From: Modestobacter sp. VKM Ac-2985
Lineage (GTDB): Bacteria > Actinomycetota > Actinomycetes > Mycobacteriales > Geodermatophilaceae
DNA: 64,000 nt
Direction of reading: 5' to 3'
Assembly (NCBI RefSeq): GCF_026967925.1
Contig: NZ_JAPVBI010000001.1
Span: forward strand, 1,697,894 to 1,761,893
Positions 56,153 to 64,000 of this stretch are shown here, piece after piece. Both the position numbers and the translations under genes were made by a program. The first letter of the stretch is position 1. Every line of letters begins with the position of its first letter. The notes beneath the pieces are model-generated. The model was not told the origin of the DNA. It saw only the letters and a program-made list of their open reading frames with translations, and searched no databases.

Positions 56153-56668
56153 TCAGTGTGACGTGGGGTTGTCGGTGCCGCCGCGGAGCAGCGCGGTGAG
56201 CTCGTCGTCGACCTGGAGCAGCTCGCTCTCCGCGCCGACCGGCACGAGGGCGTCGGTCTCGCGCAGGAACTGGCCGACCGCTGCGCCGGACACCTCGAAC
56301 AGGGCCTCGCCCGAGGGGGCGCGCAGCTGCAGGAAGAGGACGTCGAGCCCGTTGCGTGCCGGCCACAGCCGGACGTCCCCCTCGCCGACCGGTCCGATCA
56401 GGCCGGCCCGCAGGAGGTCGCGGCTGAGCAGCCACTCGACACTGCCCTCGTCGTCCGGGTCCGTGTCGTCGAGGTCCGTCGCCTGCGTCGCCGCCTCCTC
56501 GGCGGGGACGTCGACCTCCGCCGCGCTGTCGTCGCCGAAACGGACGCGCACCGCGAACGGGTCGGTGGAGTCGTAGACCAGGGCGGCCGGGACGGCCGTC
56601 CAGGACTGGGGGCCGATGAGGTGGAACGTCGTCCGAGCGGTGCAGCCGGACATCGAGTGGCGAGGCAT
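56153..56668 (-). CDS. SsgA-like sporulation/cell division regulator
   Basis: 171 residues of the SsgA/SsgB family, which in Streptomyces localises FtsZ at sporulation septa. Matches: ALVYDSTDPFAVRVRF, VEWLLSRDLLRAGLIGP, VGEGDVRLWPARNG, LFEVSGAAVGQFL and ALVPVGAESE. An acidic insertion of about 20 residues (VDVPAEEAATQATDLDDTDP) lies between the first beta hairpin and the WLLSRDLL helix. ATG 56668 has GAGGG very close; ATG 56653 is an alternative. It supports a sporulating or morphologically complex actinobacterium. Confidence 0.88.
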   Translation of the reverse strand: MPRHSMSGCTARTTFHLIGPQSWTAVPAALVYDSTDPFAVRVRFGDDSAAEVDVPAEEAATQATDLDDTDPDDEGSVEWLLSRDLLRAGLIGPVGEGDVRLWPARNGLDVLFLQLRAPSGEALFEVSGAAVGQFLRETDALVPVGAESELLQVDDELTALLRGGTDNPTSH

Positions 56669-56840
56669 GCCCTCTTAACGACCCAGAACTGCCCTTGGTC
56701 ACGCATGGTCTCGGCGTGTCGCGTCACACCGGTCACATGCGCCCCAGGAGTGGACACCCGACACGGCGTGACGCCGTCGCCGAGCCCGGTACGAGGTGGT
56801 GAACCGATCAGCACCGACGTGCCGAACGCCGCGTGTGACC

Positions 56841-57467
56841 ATGGGCCTCGTGAGCCGACCAGTGCGCAGTCCCGAGGACGGCGCAGCCGACCTCGAACTG
56901 GTCCGCCGGATGGCGGCCGGTGACCGCACGGCGGTCGACGACCTCTACCTGCGCTTCCGGCGCCCGGCCTTCGCCCTGGCCCGCCGGGTGCTGGCCGACG
57001 AGGTGCTGGCGGAGGACGTGCTCCAGGACGTCTTCCTGGGCATCTGGCGCAACCCGGGTGCCTTCGACGGCAGCCGGGGCAGCGTCGCCTCCTGGGTGCT
57101 GACGATGGTCCACCACAAGGCCGTGGACGCCGTCCGCCGTGAGGAGTCGCACCGCCGCCGCACGGCACGGGCGGAGGAGGACATGGCGCTCGCGGCACCG
57201 ACCGAGACCCATGACGTCGAGGACGAGGCCTGGGAGCGGATGGAGGCCGGCCGCGTGCGGACGGCGCTGCACTCCCTGCCCGATCCGCAGCGGGAGGCGC
57301 TGACCTTGGCCTACTACGGCGGGTACACCCAGCGCGAGGTGGCCGCCCTGACCGGCACCCCGCTGGGGACGGTCAAGACCCGGATGCTGGCCGGCATGCG
57401 CCGGCTCAAGGAGACGCTCGGCACCGGGCTGCCCGGGGTCTCGCCGGCCGACGGGGGCCCCCGATGA
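56841..57467 (+). CDS. ECF RNA polymerase sigma factor (SigK-like)
   Basis: About 208 residues. Region 2: DLYLRFRRPAFALARRVL, AEDVLQDVFLGIWRNPGAF and SWVLTMVHHKAVDAVRREES. Region 4: LHSLPDPQREALTLAYYGGY then TQREVAALTGTPLGTVKTRM. The spacing and the downstream partner resemble the SigK/RskA pair of mycobacteria. The start is uncertain: ATG 56841 or GTG 56850, which lies 7 nt after GACCAT and could be leaderless. GTG/ATG overlap couples it to the anti-sigma gene. Confidence 0.9.
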   Translation: MGLVSRPVRSPEDGAADLELVRRMAAGDRTAVDDLYLRFRRPAFALARRVLADEVLAEDVLQDVFLGIWRNPGAFDGSRGSVASWVLTMVHHKAVDAVRREESHRRRTARAEEDMALAAPTETHDVEDEAWERMEAGRVRTALHSLPDPQREALTLAYYGGYTQREVAALTGTPLGTVKTRMLAGMRRLKETLGTGLPGVSPADGGPR

Positions 57468-58366
57468 CCGCGCCGACGAGCGGCCGGGACGACGAGCACC
57501 GCCGCTGGGAGGAGCTCGCCGTCGGCTGGGCGCTGCACGCCCTCGAGCCCGAGGACGAGGACCTCTTCGCCGCCCACCTCGCCGACTGCGACCGCTGTGC
57601 GGACACGGTCGCCGAGACCGCCGAGGTGATGACGGCGATGTCCAGCGACCTGCCGCAGGCGGAGCCGTCGGACGCGCTGCGTGACCGGCTGCGCGCAGCG
57701 GTCGAGGAGACCGAGCAGCTGCCGCAGAACACCGGCCCCGAGCGCCGGCGTGAGCAGTCCCCGGCTGCGCCGGCCCGTCCCGCTGCCCGGTCGACCCCCG
57801 TCCGCGCCGGGACGGGCAGCACCTCCGCGCGGGAGCTGCAGCTCCCCCTGCCCACCCGGTTCGCCGACCCGCGCCCGGCCTGGAAGCGGGTGCTGCCGAC
57901 CGCACTGGTGGCCGCCGGGGTGGCCGCGGTGCTGGCCCTGGGCGCCTGGAACGTCGCGCTCACCAGCGCCCGCGACGAGGCGGTGGCCGCAGCGGCCGAG
58001 CAGGCGCAGGTGCTGGACGCGCTCCTGGAGCCGGGGCAGGCCACCATCGCCCCGCTCGCCGGGGACGAGGACGGGCCGGACCTGGCCACCGTCGTCGCCC
58101 GGGACGGTCAGGTGCAGGTCCTGGCCGACGGACTGCCGGTCAACGACCCCAGCGAGACCACCTACGTCGTCTGGGGGTTGCCCGATGGTCCCCCGGTGGC
58201 CATCGGCACGTTCGACGTGGTCACTTCAGAGATGGACCTGCGAACCGTAGGCTCAGCGGCGACCGGGCTGGACGAGTACCCCGCCTACGGCGTCAGCATC
58301 GAGCCCGGTCGACAGGCTCCGTCGGAACCGACGGACATCGTCGCGACCGGGCAGGTGACCAGCTGA
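57464..58366 (+). CDS. Anti-sigma factor, RskA-like
   Basis: 300 residues. The cytoplasmic anti-sigma domain carries a zinc motif H-x3-C-x2-C (H38, C42, C45 in HLADCDRCADTV). A linker rich in Ala/Pro leads to one transmembrane helix (VLPTALVAAGVAAVLALGAW, about residues 143-162). The extracytoplasmic part has the RskA C-terminal pattern VNDPSETTYVVWGLPDGPPV. It would hold the coupled sigma factor inactive until regulated proteolysis; the signal is unknown. Confidence 0.9.
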   Translation: MTAPTSGRDDEHRRWEELAVGWALHALEPEDEDLFAAHLADCDRCADTVAETAEVMTAMSSDLPQAEPSDALRDRLRAAVEETEQLPQNTGPERRREQSPAAPARPAARSTPVRAGTGSTSARELQLPLPTRFADPRPAWKRVLPTALVAAGVAAVLALGAWNVALTSARDEAVAAAAEQAQVLDALLEPGQATIAPLAGDEDGPDLATVVARDGQVQVLADGLPVNDPSETTYVVWGLPDGPPVAIGTFDVVTSEMDLRTVGSAATGLDEYPAYGVSIEPGRQAPSEPTDIVATGQVTS

Positions 58367-58380
58367 GCGGACAGGACACG

Positions 58381-58872
58381 ATGGCAGCGCCGGGTGAGCA
58401 GGTGCCGGGCCCGCCGGACCCGGACCTGCCCGAGACCGCCGAGCAGCGGCGCGCCCGCTACGACGCCGACGAGGTGCACAGCCTGCGGGAGCGGATCGCC
58501 GAGGCGAGCTGGCGCCGGTGGATCGCCGCCCGCCGCAGCATGGACACGCCGTACCGGGGCGCGGTCGGGCTGGTGGGCGGCCTGGTCGTGACCTTCGGCA
58601 TCGTCACCATCCCGCTGCCGGGACCCGGCTGGCTCACCGTGATCGCGGGGTTGTTCCTGCTCGCCACGGAGTTCACCTGGGCGGAACGGGTGCTGGAGTT
58701 CACCCGGCTGCACGTCGCCCGGTGGTCGGCCTGGCTGAACCGCCAACTGCTGGTCGTCCGCCTGGCCATCGCCGCCCTGACCGCGGCGTTCGTGGTGGCC
58801 GTGCTGCTCGTGACGCTGCACATGACAGGCGTCCCGGGCTGGGTGCCGGGGTGGGTGCCACTCTGGCGTTGA
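58381..58872 (+). CDS. PGPGW/TIGR02611 family membrane protein
   Basis: 163 residues. The diagnostic PGPGW element is in TIPLPGPGWLTVIAGLFLLA, preceded by a helix GAVGLVGGLVVTFGIV; a third hydrophobic segment (LTAAFVVAVLLVTLHMTGV) is near the end. The basic, Arg-rich cytoplasmic N-terminus contains WRRWIAARRSMDTPYR. Function unknown. Starts 15 bases after the anti-sigma gene and could be in that operon. Confidence 0.85.
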   Translation: MAAPGEQVPGPPDPDLPETAEQRRARYDADEVHSLRERIAEASWRRWIAARRSMDTPYRGAVGLVGGLVVTFGIVTIPLPGPGWLTVIAGLFLLATEFTWAERVLEFTRLHVARWSAWLNRQLLVVRLAIAALTAAFVVAVLLVTLHMTGVPGWVPGWVPLWR

Positions 58873-58899
58873 GCATCTGGCAAGATGTTCGACGCACCC

Positions 58900-58971
58900 G
58901 GGCGATTGGCTCAGCGGTAGAGCGCTTCGTTCACACCGAAGAGGTCACTGGTTCGATCCCAGTATCGCCCA
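58900..58971 (+). tRNA. tRNA-Val(CAC)
   Basis: 72 nt. Acceptor GGGCGAT/ATCGCCC, D stem GCTC/GAGC, anticodon arm CTTCG-TTCACAC-CGAAG, T arm identical to that of tRNA-Val(GAC), discriminator A. CCA is not encoded. A weak CAAGAT box (58881-58886) could be its -10 element. Confidence 0.97.
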
Positions 58972-59056
58972 CCGGATGCAAGGGCCAGGTGAACCCGGAG
59001 ACGGGGGAGCCTGGCCCTTCGTCGTCCCGGCGCACCCGTTCCCGGACGGGCGCACC

Positions 59057-59474
59057 ATGGACGTGATGGCACTGGACCGGGCCGCCCGACTGCGGGTCGC
59101 CGTGGAGCGCGACGGGCCCACCTGTGTGTGGTGCGGCCGGACGTTCGGCGGGCAGGTGGTCCCCGACCACCGAGCACGTGGTGCCCCGGGTCAAGGGCGG
59201 GCCGTCCTGGCTGGAGAACGAGGTGGCCGCCTGCAGCCGCTGCAACTCCGAGCGCGGGCACACCGCACCGGTCCCGTGGCTGGAGGAGTGCGAGCGGCGG
59301 GGCTGGCAGCCCGACGAGCTCCGGCTGACCCGGGTGCTCACCGCGCTGGACGACGCCATCGCCGAGCGCGGTGGGCAGCGCCGGGCCCGGCCGCACGTGG
59401 AGGCACAGCTGCGGCGGCTGCGGCGTCGGGGGAGCCCGCCCGCCGAGCAGGCCGCCCGGTCGCGCCCCGCGTAG
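59057..59474 (+). pseudogene. HNH endonuclease-like gene with a frameshift
   Basis: The reading MDVMALDRAARLRVAVERDG then CVWCGRTFGGQVVP runs in one frame to about 59164; the natural continuation TTEHVVPRVKGGPSWLENEV, AACSRCNSERGH and the helical tail follow in another frame to the TAG at 59474. Dropping one base near 59165 (the G of CCCCGACCACC) restores a continuous HNH protein of about 139 residues with two CxxC zinc pairs. The gene is either broken or carries a sequencing error. It lies between tRNA-Val and a MOSC gene. Confidence 0.75.
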
Positions 59475-59477
59475 CGT
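59472..59477 (+). promoter_or_regulatory. -10 box, leaderless start
   Basis: TAGCGT lies 7 nt before GTG 59485 and includes the stop codon of the HNH reading frame. Confidence 0.4.
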
Positions 59478-59484
59478 CGGTGAC

Positions 59485-60042
59485 GTGAGCGATGCGGTGG
59501 GCACGGTCGGCCAGATCTCGGTGTACCCGGTGAAGTCCCTGGCCGGGCGGGTGGTCCCGGCCGTGGAGGTCGAGGACGCCGGCCTGCACGGGGACCGGGC
59601 GTGGTCGGTGGTCGAGGTCGACACCGGCGAGCGGGTCACCGTGAAGACCACCCCCCGGCTGCGCGAGGTCGTGCCCACCGGCGACACGGAGGCCGACACC
59701 CTCACCCTCACCGAGGTGCTGGGGCGACCGGTCCGGCTGGCTGCCGCTGCGGGGGGCCCACAGGTCGACGCCGCCGCCGTCCACCTGGTGTCCCGCGGGG
59801 CCGTCGAGCGGGCCGCGGAGGGCGACGTGCCCGAGGGCTGCTCCGCCGACGACCCGCGCGCGAACCTGCTGCTGCACCTGCCCGACGGGCAGGACGAGCG
59901 GTCCTGGGTCGGCCGGCGGCTGCGGATCGGCACCGCGGAGCTCGACGTGGTCCGCACCCCCAGGCACTGCCTCGGCGTGTACGCCGAGGTCCGCACCCCG
60001 GGCCTGGTCGCCGAGGGGGACGAGGTCCAACTCTTCGACTGA
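59485..60042 (+). CDS. MOSC domain protein with MOSC N-terminal-like start
   Basis: 185 residues. It begins with GQISVYPVKSLAGRVVPAVE and GLHGDRAWSVVE, the beta-barrel segment of MOSC-N proteins, and ends with DPRANLLLHLP, WVGRRLRIG and TPRHCLGVYAEV, which includes the conserved Cys of the molybdenum cofactor sulfurase C-terminal domain family. The protein is shorter than mARC-type enzymes (about 270-300). May bind molybdenum cofactor; reaction unknown. Confidence 0.85.
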   Translation: MSDAVGTVGQISVYPVKSLAGRVVPAVEVEDAGLHGDRAWSVVEVDTGERVTVKTTPRLREVVPTGDTEADTLTLTEVLGRPVRLAAAAGGPQVDAAAVHLVSRGAVERAAEGDVPEGCSADDPRANLLLHLPDGQDERSWVGRRLRIGTAELDVVRTPRHCLGVYAEVRTPGLVAEGDEVQLFD

Positions 60043-60075
60043 CGAGTGCCCACCCGTCCCGGCCACCGCGGTCGC

Positions 60076-60081
60076 TAACCT
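60076..60081 (+). promoter_or_regulatory. -10 box, leaderless start
   Basis: TAACCT lies 7 nt before GTG 60089. Confidence 0.4.
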
Positions 60082-60088
60082 CCGGACC

Positions 60089-61213
60089 GTGACCCGGAGA
60101 GCTGCGGTGGCCGTGTGCGTGGCGCTGCTGGCCGGCTGTGGCGCCGAGGCGGAGTCCCCGGTCGCGCAGACGCCGGCCCCCTCGTCGGCGGCCCCGTCGG
60201 CCGCGTCGTCGTCCACGCCCCCACCGGCGCCCGACTCGTTCACCCTGGTCGCCACCGGGGACGTGCTGGTGCACCAGGGGCGCGCGCTGACCGCCGGCGC
60301 CCAACAGCCCGACGGCAGCTGGGACTTCTCCGCCGTCTTCGCCGGGGTGGCCCCGGTGCTGCAGGCCGCCGACCTGGCGATCTGCCACCTGGAGACGCCG
60401 GTCGCACCGGTCGGCGGGCCGTACTCGGGCTACCCGTCCTTCGCCGCCCAGCCGGAGATCGTCGACGCTCTCGCCGGCGCCGGCTACGACCTGTGCTCGA
60501 CCGCCTCCAACCACTCCCTGGACGACGGCTTCGACGGGTTGGTGCGCACCCTGGACGCCCTCGACGCCGCGGGGATCGCGCACACCGGCACCCACCGCAC
60601 CGCGGACGAGCCGCCGACGGTGGTGGACGTCGGGGGAGTGCGGGTCGGGCACGTGGCCACGACGTTCTCGCTCAACGGGGTCCCGCTGCCGGCCGACGCG
60701 CCCTGGGCGGTGGACACCTTCGCTGCGCCCGACGTCAGCGGGGTGCTGGCCGATGCTGCCGCGGCCCGGGCAGCCGGCGCAGAGGTGGTGGTGGCCAGCG
60801 TGCACTGCTGTGCCGAGTACGACCACGCGCCGACGGCGGCGCAGGAGGAGGCGGTGCGCACGCTGCTCGCCTCACCGGACGTCGACCTGGTGCTCGGGCA
60901 CCACGCGCACGTCGTCCAGCCGTTCGAGCAGATCGGCGGGGAGTGGGTGGCCTACGGGCTGGGGAACCACCTCGCCGAGCACGCCACCCGCGGGTACGCC
61001 ACCGAGGACTCGGTGATCGCCCGGTTCACCTTCACCCGGGGCCAGGACGGCCGGTTCACCGTGTCGCAGGCCGAGGCGGTGCCGGTGCGGATCGACGTGG
61101 GCGCGGAGGAGGTCCGGCTGGTGCCCGCCGACCCGGAGAGCGCAGCGCGGATCGGTGCGGTGCTCGACGACCGCGGCGCCGTGGCCGCGGGGCTGGCGAT
61201 CGTCCCCGGCTGA
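60089..61213 (+). CDS. CapA family lipoprotein (metallophosphatase fold)
   Basis: 374 residues. The signal peptide ends in a lipobox (LLAGC, C18), so the protein is probably anchored outside the membrane. After a Ser/Ala/Pro linker the CapA/PgsA domain starts at FTLVATGDVLVHQGR, with LAICHLETPVAP, CSTASNHSLDDGFDG, VHCCAEYDHAPTAAQ and VLGHHAHVVQPFE, the metal-ligand segments. Named for poly-gamma-glutamate synthesis, but no capB or capC is nearby, so its substrate is open. Confidence 0.88.
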   Translation: MTRRAAVAVCVALLAGCGAEAESPVAQTPAPSSAAPSAASSSTPPPAPDSFTLVATGDVLVHQGRALTAGAQQPDGSWDFSAVFAGVAPVLQAADLAICHLETPVAPVGGPYSGYPSFAAQPEIVDALAGAGYDLCSTASNHSLDDGFDGLVRTLDALDAAGIAHTGTHRTADEPPTVVDVGGVRVGHVATTFSLNGVPLPADAPWAVDTFAAPDVSGVLADAAAARAAGAEVVVASVHCCAEYDHAPTAAQEEAVRTLLASPDVDLVLGHHAHVVQPFEQIGGEWVAYGLGNHLAEHATRGYATEDSVIARFTFTRGQDGRFTVSQAEAVPVRIDVGAEEVRLVPADPESAARIGAVLDDRGAVAAGLAIVPG

Positions 61214-61294
61214 CCGGGACCGTCGTCCCGGCGCACTAGTCTCGACTGCGCCCGGCCGACCGGCCGGCACCGTGTCCGACCCCCGGGAGCTCTC

Positions 61295-63340
61295 GTGTCC
61301 ACCCCGCCTTCGCCCACCGCCGTCACCGCGATCCTGGTGCCGGCCGGGACGACGGCCCTGCAGGCGCTCAAGGACGCCGGGGTGCCGCTGAAGGGCCCGG
61401 ACGGCGCGGTCGTCGTCCGGGACGTGGCCTCCGGCGACCTCAAGGACCTCGGCTGGGCCCCGGCCGCCGACGCCGAGGTCGAGCCGGTGCCCGCCGCCAG
61501 CCCCGACGGTCGCGCGGTGATCCGGCACTCCACCGCCCACGTGCTGGCCCAGGCCGCGCAGGACCTGTTCCCGGGCACCCGGCTGGGCATCGGCCCGCCG
61601 GTGGAGAACGGCTTCTACTACGACTTCGACCCCGAGCGGCCGTTCACCCCGGAAGACCTGCAGGCGCTGGAGAAGCGCATGCAGGCGATCGTGAAGCAGG
61701 GGCAGAACTTCAGCCGCCGCGAGATCGGCGACGACGAGGCCCGGGCCGAGCTGGCGCACGAGCCGTACAAGCTGGAGCTGATCGGCCTCAAGGGCGGTGC
61801 CGACCAGGACGGGGCCGGCGAGGAGGCCGCGGAGGGCGCCGACGTCGAGGTGGGCGGTGCGCAGCTGACCATGTACGACAACCTCGACCCGCGCACCGGC
61901 GACCGGCTGTGGACCGACCTGTGCCGTGGTCCGCACCTGCCGCGCACCAGCACCATCCCGGCGTTCTCCCTCACCCGCAGCGCCGCCGCCTACTGGCGGG
62001 GGAGCGAGAAGAACCCGCAGCTGCAGCGGGTCTACGGCACCGCGTGGGAGAGCAAGGACGCGCACAAGGCGTACCTGGAGCAGATCGCCGAGGCCGAGCG
62101 CCGCGACCACCGCAAGCTCGGTGTCGAGCTCGACCTGTTCAGCTTCCCCGACGAGATCGGCTCGGGCCTCGCCGTCTTCCACCCCAAGGGCGGGGTCGTG
62201 AAGCGGGAGATGGAGGACTACGTCCGGCGCCGGCACCTGGAGGAGGGGTTCGACTACGTCGGCACCCCGCACATCAGCAAGCGCGGGCTCTTCGAGACCT
62301 CCGGGCACCTGCCGTACTACGAGGAGACGATGTTCCCGGCCATGGAGCTGGAGAACAGCGAGTACTTCCTCAAGGCCATGAACTGCCCGATGCACAACCT
62401 GATCTTCCGGTCGCGCGGGCGGTCCTACCGCGAGCTGCCGCTGCGGTTCTTCGAGTTCGGCTCGGTGTACCGGTACGAGAAGTCCGGCGTCGTGCACGGC
62501 CTGACCCGGGTCCGCGGGCTGACCCAGGACGACTCGCACAGCTACGTCACCCCGGAGCAGGCACCCGGGGAGGTCCGGCACCTGCTGGCCTTCGTCCTCG
62601 GGCTGCTGCGCGACTTCGGCCTGGACGACTACCACCTCGAGCTCTCCACCCGGGACGACGGCCCGAAGTTCATCGGCTCCGACGAGGAGTGGGCCACCGC
62701 CACCGCGGTGCTGGAGGAGGCGGCCAGGGAGACCGGTCTGGAGCTCGTCCCCGACCCCGGTGGCGCGGCCTACTACGGCCCGAAGATCTCCGTCCAGGCC
62801 CGCGACGCGATCGGGCGCACCTGGCAGATGTCGACCATCCAGTACGACTTCAACCAGCCGGCCCGCTTCGGCCTGGAGTTCAGCGCCGCCGACGGCACCC
62901 GGCAGCAGCCGGTGATGATCCACTCGGCGAAGTTCGGCTCGATCGAGCGGTTCTTCGGCGTGCTGACCGAGCACTACGCCGGCGCCTTCCCGGCCTGGCT
63001 CGCCCCGGTCCAGGTGGTCGGCATCCCGATCACCGACGAGCAGGTGCCCTACCTGACCGACGTCGCCCTGCAGCTGCGCCGGCGTGGCATCCGGGTGGAG
63101 ATCGACGACTCCGACGACCGGATGCAGAAGAAGATCCGCACCGCCAGCAAGCAGAAGGTGCCGTTCGTGCTGATCGCCGGTGCCACCGACGCCGAGGCGG
63201 GGGCGGTCTCCTTCCGCTACCGCGACGGCTCGCAGCGCAACGGCGTCCCGGTGGCCGAGGCGGTGGCCCAGGTGGCCGCCTGGGTCGAGGGCCGGCACAA
63301 CAGCGACCCGACCGCGGAGACCCCGATGGTGGCCGGATGA
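61295..63340 (+). CDS. thrS: Threonine--tRNA ligase
   Basis: Class II synthetase, 681 residues. A TGS-like N-terminal domain (about 10-60) precedes the editing domain with [18 protein letters not shown] and [11 protein letters not shown]. The catalytic core has motif 1 ([17 protein letters not shown]), [20 protein letters not shown], motif 2 FRYEK-like [18 protein letters not shown] and motif 3 near the anticodon domain ([17 protein letters not shown]). GTG start with GGGAG 7 nt upstream. A TAGTCT box (61237-61242) is a possible -10. No T-box leader. Confidence 0.97.
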   Translation: MSTPPSPTAVTAILVPAGTTALQALKDAGVPLKGPDGAVVVRDVASGDLKDLGWAPAADAEVEPVPAASPDGRAVIRHSTAHVLAQAAQDLFPGTRLGIGPPVENGFYYDFDPERPFTPEDLQALEKRMQAIVKQGQNFSRREIGDDEARAELAHEPYKLELIGLKGGADQDGAGEEAAEGADVEVGGAQLTMYDNLDPRTGDRLWTDLCRGPHLPRTSTIPAFSLTRSAAAYWRGSEKNPQLQRVYGTAWESKDAHKAYLEQIAEAERRDHRKLGVELDLFSFPDEIGSGLAVFHPKGGVVKREMEDYVRRRHLEEGFDYVGTPHISKRGLFETSGHLPYYEETMFPAMELENSEYFLKAMNCPMHNLIFRSRGRSYRELPLRFFEFGSVYRYEKSGVVHGLTRVRGLTQDDSHSYVTPEQAPGEVRHLLAFVLGLLRDFGLDDYHLELSTRDDGPKFIGSDEEWATATAVLEEAARETGLELVPDPGGAAYYGPKISVQARDAIGRTWQMSTIQYDFNQPARFGLEFSAADGTRQQPVMIHSAKFGSIERFFGVLTEHYAGAFPAWLAPVQVVGIPITDEQVPYLTDVALQLRRRGIRVEIDDSDDRMQKKIRTASKQKVPFVLIAGATDAEAGAVSFRYRDGSQRNGVPVAEAVAQVAAWVEGRHNSDPTAETPMVAG

Positions 63341-63951
63341 CCGGGGGCACGGACATGGGCGAGGGGCCGGCCGCCTACCGGGTGCCGCTGCGCAACGACG
63401 ACGACGGGCCGACCTCGGGGTTCGAGCACCTGTGGACGCCCTACCGGATGGCCTACATCCGCGGGGAGAACAAGCCGACCGGCGACCACGACTGCCCGTT
63501 CTGCCTGATCCCGGCGATGTCGGACGAGGACGGGCTGATCGTGGCCCGGGGCGAGACGGTGTTCGCCGTCCTCAACCTCTACCCGTACAACGCCGGTCAC
63601 CTGATGGTCGTGCCGTACCGGCACGTGCCCGACTACACCGACCTCACCATCGCCGAGGTCGCCGAGCTCGGCGCCTTCACCCAGACGGCGATGCGCGTGG
63701 TCCGGTCGGTCAGCGGTGCGCACGGGTTCAACATCGGGATGAACCAGGGCTCGGTCGCCGGCGCCGGCATCGCCGACCACCTGCACCAGCACGCCGTGCC
63801 GCGCTGGGGTGGGGACACCAACTTCATGCCGGTGGTCGGGCTGACCCGCGTGCTGCCGCAGGTGCTCGCCGAGACCAGGGCCCTGCTGTCCGGCGCCTGG
63901 CCGGCTGCCGGCCAGGGGACCGGGTCCGCCCCGCACCCCACGGTGGCCTGA
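63337..63951 (+). CDS. HIT family protein (AP4A phosphorylase-like)
   Basis: 204 residues. The histidine triad is [20 protein letters not shown] and [19 protein letters not shown] are typical HIT positions. A longer protein of this type directly after thrS resembles mycobacterial Rv2613c, characterised as an Ap4A phosphorylase (from memory). ATGA overlap with thrS. Coupling of an Ap4A-degrading enzyme to an Ap4A-forming synthetase is attractive but inferred. Confidence 0.9.
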   Translation: MTGGTDMGEGPAAYRVPLRNDDDGPTSGFEHLWTPYRMAYIRGENKPTGDHDCPFCLIPAMSDEDGLIVARGETVFAVLNLYPYNAGHLMVVPYRHVPDYTDLTIAEVAELGAFTQTAMRVVRSVSGAHGFNIGMNQGSVAGAGIADHLHQHAVPRWGGDTNFMPVVGLTRVLPQVLAETRALLSGAWPAAGQGTGSAPHPTVA

Positions 63952-64000
63952 GTGCTCGGCGTCAACCTCCGGCCGGCCGTCGGCCGTTTCTGGGCGCCCG
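63952..64000 (+). CDS. pgsA: Probable phosphatidylinositol phosphate synthase start, 3' partial
   Basis: GTG one base after the stop of the HIT gene opens a frame reading MLGVNLRPAVGRFWAP to the window edge. The thrS-HIT-pgsA order in mycobacteria and the similarity to CDP-alcohol phosphatidyltransferase N-termini suggest pgsA. Only 16 codons are visible, so the call rests mainly on context. Confidence 0.45.
   Translation, partial: MLGVNLRPAVGRFWAP

Noticed and set aside
61214-61294. Possible T-box riboswitch before thrS
   Set aside because: The interval is only 81 bases and lacks the T-box sequence and stem I architecture.

Overview
The window is 64 kb of very GC-rich actinobacterial chromosome. 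Codon third positions are almost all G or C, GTG starts are common, coding density is high and most operons use ATGA or GTGA stop/start overlaps. An SsgA-like sporulation regulator, PriA in place of separate HisA and TrpF, a PdtaR-type ANTAR regulator and the dnaE-his-trp-lgt-pyk-tesB-pdtaR-polA-rpsA-coaE gene order (recalled from Mycobacterium tuberculosis around Rv1547-Rv1631) place it in Actinomycetia. The style fits a Geodermatophilaceae-like organism (Blastococcus, Geodermatophilus, Modestobacter); that family call is inference.

Layout. 0-6.3 kb: CPBP protease fragment, DNA polymerase III alpha (dnaE), a membrane protein and a LON-domain protein. 6.3-14.4 kb: histidine synthesis in two blocks, hisD-hisC-hisB-small membrane protein-hisH and priA-ridA-hisF, separated by an SDR oxidoreductase, a nitroreductase and a holin-like membrane protein. 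14.4-21.9 kb: a DinB-like protein, a heterodimeric ABC exporter, an FAD dehydrogenase and membrane proteins. 21.9-28.8 kb: hisI-trpE-TIGR02234, then trpC, then trpB-trpA-lgt. 29.2-37.8 kb: gltB-gltD, pyruvate kinase and acyl-CoA thioesterase II. 37.9-47 kb: a PLP decarboxylase with a repetitive tail, tRNA-Leu(CAA), pdtaR, a branched-chain amino acid binding lipoprotein and, on the opposite strand, livH-livM-livG-livF. 47-55.6 kb: polA, rpsA, coaE and small enzymes. 55.7-59 kb: tRNA-Gly, tRNA-Cys and tRNA-Val(GAC) in one unit, an SsgA-like gene, an ECF sigma/anti-sigma pair and tRNA-Val(CAC). 59-64 kb: a frameshifted HNH gene, a MOSC protein, a CapA lipoprotein, thrS, a HIT protein and the start of a probable pgsA.

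Most of the content is core metabolism and information processing. PriA probably serves both histidine and tryptophan synthesis, since no trpF is present here. GltBD supplies glutamate for these pathways. No insertion sequence, prophage, CRISPR array or rRNA operon was seen.

The most unusual observation is the substrate-binding lipoprotein at 40806-42134. Its two halves are in the reverse order relative to LivJ-type proteins: the segment that is normally C-terminal comes first, directly after the lipobox, and the normal N-terminal segment ends the protein. This is an apparent natural circular permutation. Other points worth a look are a tRNA-Leu(CAA) with a short variable arm, a LivH permease with an extracellular beta-sandwich-like domain, a perfect 24-bp palindrome after rpsA, four tandem 10-residue repeats in the decarboxylase tail, and widespread signs of leaderless transcription.
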